The notes beneath the pieces are model-generated. The model made no database searches. It was not told where the DNA came from and saw only the letters and a list, made by a program, of their open reading frames with translations. A DNA stretch of 64,000 nucleotides from Isochrysis galbana (lineage: Eukaryota > Haptophyta > Isochrysidales > Isochrysidaceae). This document shows positions 56,983-64,000 of the stretch, in pieces. Numbering within the stretch: the first letter of the stretch is position 1; every line of letters starts with the position of its first letter. The position numbers and the translations under genes were made by a program. Where the stretch lies: assembly GCA_018136815.1 (NCBI GenBank), contig CM030939.1:4942760-5006759 (forward strand). The letters are read 5' to 3'.

Positions 56983-57423
56983 GTCTATAGGCGGTCTGGC
57001 GGTGGCAGTGGCGTTACTCTGCTCGTGACGGGGCGAAGTGCTCGCGCGGTTCGTGCTGCAGCGAGGCGACAGGCGGCTGCGAGCTCGCGCGGTGAGGCGG
57101 GGCTCGAGGGAAGGGTGGGGGGGATGGGTGTGTTTGGAGTGGGGGGCTCTGTGAGGAAGGAGGGGCGAGGTAGCGCTGCAGAAGGCGCAGGATGAAAGGG
57201 GCGCAGCAGGCGGGGGCGAGGAGCAGCGGGAGCGGAGAGAAGGGGTGGGGTGGGGGAAGGGGAGAGGAGAGGAGGAGAGGGGAGAGGAGAAGAAGCGAGG
57301 CGAGGAGAGAGAGAGAGGCGAGGTTCCAGAAGGGGGCGAGGGGGAGGCGGGGAGGGGGCGAGGGGGGGGGGCGGCGGGGGGGGGGGGGTGGCGGAGCGAT
57401 CTGGGCCTGTGCCTCGCGGTCGG
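56983..57423. other. 5' flank of DnaJ, G/A-rich on the plus strand
   Basis: Upstream of the DnaJ ATG the minus strand is C/T-rich (57040-57400), similar to the leaders of other genes here. The long minus-strand frame that extends DnaJ to 58506 is low-complexity and not part of the protein. Confidence 0.5.
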
Positions 57424-58090
57424 TCCTTTGGCTCTCCCTCTCTCTCTCTCTCTCCACTTTGGCTCTCCCTCTCTCTCTCTCTCTCCCCTTTGGCTCTCCC
57501 TCTCTCTCTCTCTCTCCACTTTGGCTCTCCCTCTCTCTCTCTCTCTCCACTTTGGCTCTCCCTCTCTCTCTCTCTCTCCCCTTTGGCTCTCCCTCTCTCT
57601 CTCTCTCTCCCCTTTGGCTCTCCCTCTCTCTCTCTCTCTCCCTTTCGCTCTCCCTCTCTCTCTCTCTCTCCCCTTTGGCTCTCCCTCTCTCTCTCTCTCT
57701 CCCTTTGGCTCTCCCTCTCTCTCTCTCTCTCCCTTTGGCTCTCCCTCTCTCTCTCTCTCTCCCCTTTGGCTCTCCCTCTCTCTCTCTCTCTCCACTTTGG
57801 CTCTCCCTCTCTCTCTCTCTCTCCACTTTGGCTCTCCCTCTCTCTCTCTCTCTCCCCTTTGGCTCTCCCTCTCTCTCTCTCTCTCCACTTTGGCTCTCCC
57901 TCTCTCTCTCTCTCTCCCCTTTGGCTCTCCCTCTCTCTCTCTCTCTCCCCTTTGGCTCTCCCTCTCTCTCTCTCTCTCCACTTTGGCTCTCCCTCTCTCT
58001 CTCTCTCTCCACTTTGGCTCTCCCTCTCTCTCTCTCTCTCCCCTTTGGCTCTCCCTCTCTCTCTCTCTCTCCACTTTGGCTCTCTCTCTC
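57424..58090. repeat. 31-bp minisatellite (ctttggctctcc + CT run), about 21 units
   Basis: Very regular units of ttggctctccctctct, a CT run and ccact or cccct; spacing is mostly exactly 31 bases. Variation is mainly at the base before ctttgg (a or c). It lies about 450 bases upstream of the DnaJ start. Frames through it are low-complexity. Confidence 0.97.
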
Positions 58091-58795
58091 TCTCTCTCTC
58101 CCCCGTGGGATCGAGAGAAGGGGGGAAGGGGGGGAGGGGCGGGGGGGGGGCGAGTCCCTTTTCTTACGTCTACGAGAGAAGGAGCGCTGGCCTCCCCTCC
58201 CCCCGCCCCCTCCCCCGCGGGAGCGGCGACGCGGCGGCGGGGAGAGGGCGCGGGGCGAGGCAAGGCGAGGGAGGGGGGGGCGGGGGGCGGGGGGGAAGAT
58301 TCTCGGAAGGCGTCGTGGTCGGGCCCCGCAGCAGCGCCTTCCCTTCTCTCTTCCTCTCTCGGGGCCCTGGGGCTCCTCGGTGGGGCACGACCCCTGTGAA
58401 TGAAAACACCCAAAAGGAAGAGATCAAAAATAAGTCGAGAGAGGGGGTTTGCAGGCCGCAAGAGGGGGGTTGGCCCAGGCCAGAGTTTCGTTTCGGACCC
58501 GCCCAAATTTCGTTTCGAAATTTCGCACGCATTTCACTAAGTTTCGGGCCCGCTCCACCCAAATCTCGGGGGTGTTTTGCTTTGCTCTCGGTTATAGCGC
58601 TAGCGCTCCGTGCGCATCGAGCATCGACACGCACCTAACTAACATCATACAGTATTTGCGTACGTGCTATACTCTACCCTAACTATATACAACTCATACG
58701 GACGCAATCAATAGTAAGTGCTTCGTCGCCATTGGCCATTGGCTCAGTGCAGCCGCCGATATTCCCAGTTGTAATTATTTTTTATTTGGGGGCGT
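58091..58795. other. intergenic, G-rich then AT-mixed
   Basis: No gene. 58480-58570 repeats tttcg/cgaaa motifs in both orientations. Confidence 0.45.
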
Positions 58796-58817
58796 CATGC
58801 GCAGCATGCTGCGCATG
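58796..58817. repeat. perfect 22-bp palindrome
   Basis: The sequence around gcgcagcatgctgcgc is its own exact reverse complement over 22 bases with no spacer. Confidence 0.95.
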
Positions 58818-58889
58818 CGGGGGGGAGGCGACGGGGGACGGAGGGGAGGGCGCTTCGGCTTCGGGAATTTCGCTTCGGCGCTTCGGCGC

Positions 58890-59095
58890 TATTAGCCCGG
58901 TCACTCACTCAGTTAAACCACTATTTCCCACCTCCCTTGTGTGTCCAAGGATTCCGTAGGCCCCCCCCCTACCTGTGTCGAACATGCGATGACTACAGGC
59001 TCGTAGGCAGAGGGCCGTTCGATCGAGCCGGCAGCTGACGCGGCCGTGAAAGAGTCGTTGTTTGTTGCTGGCGGGAAGATGTCTGAGAGGTCATA
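58890..59095. repeat. repeat A fragment joined to repeat B copy 2
   Basis: 58890-58970 is the start of repeat A (tagcccggtcactcactc to aaggattccg). At about 58973 it switches abruptly to repeat B (cgatgactacaggctc, gggaagatgtctga), as at 4375-4490. The sharp join suggests insertion of one into the other or recombination. Confidence 0.85.
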
Positions 59096-59561
59096 GTAGG
59101 AGTAGGGTCTGACAGTGTCTGCCATCGAGCGCTATGAGCGAAGAGGTAGACTGAGGTTCAGAGGATTGCGACGCGTGGCGTCGGAGAGTAGAGACGAGGC
59201 TAGCTAGCGAGCTAGTGGAAGAGAGAGAGAATGAGAAAAAAAAACTTCTTAATATTCTCGCCGCTCGCGCGACTCTGCACTCTAACACATGCAGCCTCGC
59301 CCGCCGCTCTCATCCCCCCTCCACCTGCCTTGCGGCCCGTCCCTCGTGCGCTACCTAGGGGCTGGGTGTATGGGGTTTCCTGCAGCAGACGGTGTGCACC
59401 GATCCCCGACAGGTTTTTTCCACTCCTTCCTCCTGTACCATCGGGCTATCGGTTTCTATATTGTTTCTTTTTTTAGACCTATGAGATGGGCGGCGTGTTT
59501 CCGTGCTTTCGGGGGTTGAGGCAGGGCGGGTGAGTGAAGCGTCGTGACGGCTTATGCGCGG
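59096..59561. other. transposon-like flank, no gene
   Basis: 59320-59357 resembles 4062-4098. The rest shows no coding signal. Confidence 0.4.
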
Positions 59562-60131
59562 TTAAGCTAGCTTTTCCGTTAGTTGGAGTGCATTGGCTAT
59601 TGCGGCCAGGTTGCCGCCTAACATCAGTGTGCCTTTATCGTTGAATGTAAAGACGGGTGCGCAAAGCTCACGCGGGGACTTGAGCTTCGGTTTTCTCCCT
59701 TGTGAGGCTATGCTAGTGCGTGCGGTCGAGGGCTTGTCTGGGGGGGTGAGCCCTCTGGCGAGGACCGTAAATTTGCTAAGGGTTTTTTCGATGACCGGCA
59801 CGTGGTGGAAAGTGTAGTTGTCAAATTCTACTTTGTAAAAGTCACCTATTATGTACCTCCACGCTATGATGTAGAGGGCTTTGAGGCTGTCGGGTGTCGT
59901 TGTGTTCGGGTATACGAAGAGTCTGTCTTTAAGTTTTTGTGCTGTCGATCTGTCTTCTCTAGGCGTGTACCCCGTTACCGCTTCTACGGCCCGGAAGATT
60001 TGTTGTGTGGAAGGGCATCTGGCGAGGTGTGTCGAGTTTTCGCGATGTTTTCCACATAATCTGCATTTCGCTGTGGTCGCCGTGGCGAATCGGTTTCGTG
60101 TGCCTAGCAGTGGCAGGCGACTGGGGGTGGC
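59562..60131 (-). pseudogene. 3' end of a non-LTR (LINE-type) reverse transcriptase
   Basis: The minus-strand frame is open from 60131 to the TAA near 59562, though it lacks a start codon until 59801. It reads AKCRLCGKHRENSTHLARC, the CxxC-HxxxxC zinc motif (zf-RVT type) found at the C-terminus of LINE reverse transcriptases, then a helical tail (SLKALYIIAWRYIIGDFYKV) and a basic end. A TGA at 60134-60132 lies just upstream and the polymerase domain is absent from the flank, so this is a 5'-truncated or decayed copy. Its DNA is less GC-rich than the neighbouring genes. Confidence 0.7.
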
Positions 60132-61961
60132 TCAGGCGCGTGCTTGGCTTGTATTGACTCGTTGACTCGGGGTATAGACTCGGGGACTCGGGGGGACTCG
60201 CTTGGGAACACGATGGGACTCGACGAAGTTGCTACAAAAATCACTCACAAGAAACCAAAAACCAAAGTCCTTGGGCTCAGAAAACTAACGTAAACACTCC
60301 GGAATCATACGATAAACAAACCCCTCCCCGCGCGGCGAAGGCTGAAGTCGCGATCGCTCGTCATGCGCGAAGATATACGGAAAGAGAGCGCATAACTACG
60401 CCACCGAAGGGTTCGAACTATCGTTAAAGTGGAACTCGTCCGCTGAAGCCAACGCGGAGGGTCGAGGAGAGATCCAAACTCGCGCGGGGGGAGAAGGCGA
60501 TGTGCGGAGAGACCTTCTAGACAAGCGACGAGCAAGGGGCGACGAAACAAGACGCGAGACGCGAGGCGCGTGCCATTCGTTCTTCCTTTCTTTCATCGAA
60601 ACCGCGACGAAACTAACATTAAACGTCGGTGCCCCCTCCGCGAGGATCGCGAAGAAGAACGGACGAGATGGAGGCAATCATCGAAGGAACCGCGAGAGGA
60701 ATCGAAGCGAGGGGGGGAACAACGACGGCCGGAGGAAACGAACCGCGCGCGGGGGAGAAGAGAACCTCGCGCGGGGGGGATTAATATAACGGCCGGAGGC
60801 GACGGACGGCACGCCGAGGGAAAGAACCTGCCGCGGGGGGGGCGAGGGACCGAGGGCACGGCGGGGCAGCGTGGGAGGGCGCGAGGCCGATCTCGGAGCG
60901 AGATCGCGTCCTTTCCCTCGCGGAGCGCGGAGAGACCCCCCACGAGATATCTTGGGACCGGAGAATGTTTTGGACGAATCTTCTTGCCGTCGGCCGAGGA
61001 GAGGCGGACGGAGAGAGAGAGAGAGAGAGAGTCTCGCAGAGCGACTGCAGAACGAGAAGTCGAAGTCATGCCGGTTTATTACCTTAAACGAGCCAACAAT
61101 TATAGTAACAGCAAAAACAAAATTCGAATCGCAAATTTCGAGACCAAAACCTGCAAACCTGGACTTGAGACCATGGGGAATCCGAATCTGTGTGTCTTGT
61201 GCGTCAGTGGCAACACGGGGAACTGTTCAATTGTAATTGTGAGCGCGTACCTTACACGAATATTCATGCCTACAACCTTCAGATGGGCAGGAATACAACA
61301 CGGTCACAGGGGACCGGTCGCACGCCGCGGCCCCGTCATAGGTGAAGCTCCTGCACTGCTCTGCTGGGTCGCCGCTGGCAGAGGGGCCTCCCTCCCCTTC
61401 CATCGCTCTCGCGGCCCCGCTCGCGCCAGCAGCCAGCAGCCTCTCCGCAAAAATATCGGAGGGGGCAATCCGTGCGTCTACCGGGGCTAGGTAGGGCAGT
61501 CGGGGCCTGGTGGAATACCGGGGGGGGGGGGTGAGCAGGGGTTGGGGGCGGGGGAGGGCGGGGTGCGCGTACCCCCGCCCCCCCCCGACGCTGCCTCTCC
61601 CTCTCGCCTGCTCTTCCTCTCTCTCCTCTCCTTCTCAGTCATCTCTCCCCCTCTCTCCGTTTCCTTCTCTTCCGCCTCATCGCCACCCTCTGCCTCCCTC
61701 CTGCCCTCTCTCACTCTCTCACACGCTTCTCCCTTTCCTTCTCCCCCTCCCTCTCCATCTCACTCCTCACCTGCCGTCTCTCTCCCTCCCTCTTGTCCCT
61801 CGACTCCTCTCTCTCTCTCTCTCCCCCCCCTCCTCTCCTTCATCCCCCCTTTCTCCCTCTCACTCGTCACTGCCGCCTCTCTCTCCCTCCCTCTTGCCTC
61901 TTGACTCCTCTTTCTCTCTCTCTCTTCCCCCCTCCTCCCCTCTCTCTCTCGGAGGCGCTCG
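60132..61961. other. intergenic; cgagtc repeats, purine-rich block, then pyrimidine leader
   Basis: 60150-60215 repeats gactcg/ggggactcg. 60300-61060 is G/A-rich with cgcggggg motifs. Around 61070-61490 a mixed plus-strand frame (MPVYYLKRANNYSNSKNKIR) has no domain. 61570-61955 is strongly C/T-rich and abuts the methyltransferase ATG. Confidence 0.45.
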
Positions 61962-63071
61962 ATGCTCACTGCAGCACTGCGTGCCGCAGACGTCGATGCG
62001 CTCCGCCTCGCGCTCCGCGAGCATCCGGGTGCGCCTCCTGCGCAGTCGGAGGGGGTCGAGCCGCAGCCCGTTCCCCAGCCCGTGCCCGATCCGGCAACTC
62101 CAGACGTCATACCCACTGAGCCGAGCGAGCTTGAGGCATGCGGCCTGCGCCTTCGCTCTTCTCTTGTAATGGGTGGTGCTGCAGTCTGGCCGGCCGCAAT
62201 CTGCCTGGCCACGCGGCTGCGTGGTATGGATCTGTGCGGTGCGTCTCTCCTTGAGCTGGGCGCAGGCGCAGGTGCACCGGGCCTCGTCGCCGCCACGCTC
62301 GGAGCCCGGCCGGTCTTCCTCACGGATGGAGACGCTGACATCCTTCAGCTCATGCGAGACAACGTCCGCCTAAACGCTCCCCTGCCTGCCTTCTCCGATG
62401 AAGATGGCGGCCATGGCGCGCCCTTGTGCGGATCGTCCTCGCGCCCACGTGATGGAGCACGCCACGAGCCACCAGTCGCCGTGGTCGACCCGAGTGCCGT
62501 ACACTGCTGCTGCCTTGACTGGCGCGACATGCGGCAGGTGACGCACATTAACCTTTTGGCGCGTGGCAGTGATGGATCGCTCCATTTACGTGCCGCAGAA
62601 GAGGCAGTCCCGCCTCTCGGCTTCGGCTCAGGTGGGGGTCGGTCGGCTGCGCAGTACATCTTACCTGTACTGAGGAGCAGGTTGGTTGATGGCGATGAGG
62701 GCCGCCTCGAAGAGTGCGAGGGCCAGTTCGACCTTGTAATTGCTGCCGACGTGCTCTTTGGTGTTGGCGATATTGGGCCGCTTGTACGCGCAACTGCCGG
62801 GCTCTTGCGGCGACCGCGTTGCGGTACCACCGCAGAGGCAAAGTGTGGAAAGATCCACGGAATTACGTGTCATGGACATGAAGCGGCTGTTGCGACGGCG
62901 GGCTCCTGTGACGACCGCATCCCACGCGTGTTGATTGCGCGCTCTAATTTTTTCGAGGCTTTTGTTCCGACGCTTTGCGCCTCGTTTGAGGAGGCCGGGC
63001 TGCAGCTTGTGGCGACTCACGATAGCCCAGACGGCGAGGCAGCTGTCCACGAATTCCGATGGAGCAGCTAG
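61962..63071 (+). CDS. METTL21/FAM86-like protein lysine methyltransferase
   Basis: A single exon of 369 aa. ATG 61962 opens MLTAALRAADVDALRLALRE, a helical N-terminal segment, then a Pro-rich linker. The class I methyltransferase core follows: VWPAAICLATRL (about 75), SAM-binding motif I LLELGAGAGAPGLVAATLGA (about 95), motif II LTDGDADILQLMRDN (about 119), and FDLVIAADVLFGV (about 256). WP-A and GAG-G-PG are hallmarks of methyltransferase family 16, whose members methylate lysines of elongation factors and chaperones. Two insertions, at about 145-165 and 195-235, are Gly/Ser-rich and lengthen the protein relative to typical members. The substrate is unknown. The start sits a few bases after a CT-rich tract. 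Confidence 0.88.
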   Translation: MLTAALRAADVDALRLALREHPGAPPAQSEGVEPQPVPQPVPDPATPDVIPTEPSELEACGLRLRSSLVMGGAAVWPAAICLATRLRGMDLCGASLLELGAGAGAPGLVAATLGARPVFLTDGDADILQLMRDNVRLNAPLPAFSDEDGGHGAPLCGSSSRPRDGARHEPPVAVVDPSAVHCCCLDWRDMRQVTHINLLARGSDGSLHLRAAEEAVPPLGFGSGGGRSAAQYILPVLRSRLVDGDEGRLEECEGQFDLVIAADVLFGVGDIGPLVRATAGLLRRPRCGTTAEAKCGKIHGITCHGHEAAVATAGSCDDRIPRVLIARSNFFEAFVPTLCASFEEAGLQLVATHDSPDGEAAVHEFRWSS

Positions 63072-64000
63072 TTTAGTGGCGAGACGTATATCTTCGCCGC
63101 ATAGTTGAGCTTCTCGATGCCTTGCCATTAAGGCCGAGATGGTGCAGCTGGTCAGCAGATCCCGCATACTCCATCTCAGCCTTCCCGTCCTATCACATGG
63201 TGAGTGCACATATGCACCCTGCTCGCGCCTAGCCCTGCGCCCTCTCTGCCATACGCGCCGCCCACTGCCGCCGAGGAAGAATCTGCTTTCGTTCGATCAT
63301 CACCGAGAGAAGGAGATGTGGATCATTAGCAGTGCTGCGGATCCGAGGCGAGCTGGTGGCGCCACCTATCATTGAACAGACCCCCCTCGTCGCAACGGCG
63401 CGCGCTTTCCGTCCTATCCTTCCACATAGCGCCCTGCCCCACCGGTTCGATTTCTTGTACCCCCTTGGGCTGTCGGTGCCAAGGCTGTGGATTACCTTCG
63501 GACCAACAGCTTGACGCTCCCACTCACCTTCCGCCGAGGCCCCGTGTCTCTGAGGTGGGAGGCCCTTTCTCGAGCCTACACTCCTAGACACACTTGCGAT
63601 TCCTCCCCTCATCGCACACTCCTTGTGTAGCCCGTCTTCTGCCGACTTCCCTGACTATCCATCTCAGTATGGCGTGACTTTGACGTTTGACGTCGCCGCC
63701 GTTGACTTTGACGATTGATTAGAGGCTGGTGCCGACTCTCACTGACGAGACAATCTAGGGCTTCACCTCCCATTTCCGAGTCGACAGCGCAAGCAAAGCT
63801 TCGCGCCCTCCTTGGTGATCTTTTCACGAGGGGATATTTCACTGGATTCTGCCCTTTCACCCTCCACTACTCCTGCGCACCATATCGACGGAGAATCGTT
63901 TCGAGGCCTTTCCATGGCCATCGTCTCTTCATGACCGTCGCAAAATGATCATCTCACGGCGATCTAAGGGTCGTTACGGTATTCTAGTTACCACATCGAC
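63072..64000. other. right edge, no gene recognised
   Basis: Short overlapping frames on both strands without domains; none shows convincing splice-consistent extension. Confidence 0.4.

Noticed and set aside
55714-58506. DnaJ frame extended to 930 residues
   Set aside because: The extra N-terminal part is GA-repeat and Pro/Ser/Arg-rich low complexity; the ATG at 56982 gives a proper signal peptide and normal DnaJ length.

Overview
The window looks like nuclear DNA of a GC-rich unicellular alga, most likely a haptophyte or a similar secondary-plastid protist. The support is eukaryotic: genes are split by short GT-AG introns (about 70-190 bases), one DnaJ carries a signal-peptide-plus-transit leader as used for complex plastids, a secreted-type protein has about 79 Ser-Pro4 repeats, there are very long CT/GA microsatellites, and several transposon families are nested in each other. 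No prokaryotic operon, CRISPR array or convincing tRNA/rRNA gene was seen. The species call is inference. One 100-base assembly gap lies at 37091-37190.

Layout. 1-3540: a GA microsatellite, then a kelch/Ser-Pro4 protein with an apparent frameshift. 3541-8780: a transposon-rich block with a Ty3/gypsy remnant (gag-like part fused to RNase H/integrase) between two inverted 139-base repeats. 8785-13000: a DUF6625-like glycosyltransferase gene (-) and a predicted myristoylated HET-like protein (+). 13140-18040: a second inverted-repeat-bounded block with small genes and a 207-base MITE. 18413-21760: a patatin-like phospholipase (-). 23296-29631: a coiled-coil protein (+), a partial gene (-), a two-exon membrane protein (+) and a single-exon nuclear-type protein (-). 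31506-33329: a secreted transglutaminase-like protein in four exons (-). 33400-35690: microsatellites. 35699-36263: a small two-exon Gly/Met/Pro-rich protein. 40664-44784: a large many-exon GT77-type glycosyltransferase (-). 45000-55000: nested transposons, a 204-base satellite array and a hAT-like MITE. 55714-56982: plastid-type DnaJ (-). 57424-58090: a 31-base minisatellite. 59562-60131: the 3' end of a LINE-type reverse transcriptase. 61962-63071: a METTL21-like methyltransferase.

How genes may connect. The Ser-Pro4 protein is the sort of substrate that GT77 arabinosyltransferases modify in plants, and a GT77-like gene lies about 37 kb away; both may belong to cell-surface glycoprotein biology. 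The patatin, transglutaminase-like and DUF6625 genes also suggest membrane or secretory functions. No operon-like clustering is claimed.

Strongest structural finds: a nested transposon pair at 47186-52495 with target duplications on both levels and an empty-site copy at 39328-39535; two intact MITEs with perfect TIRs and 8-base target duplications (16933-17139 and 52705-53298); and an 89-base tandem duplication that copies an intron-exon boundary inside the patatin domain.
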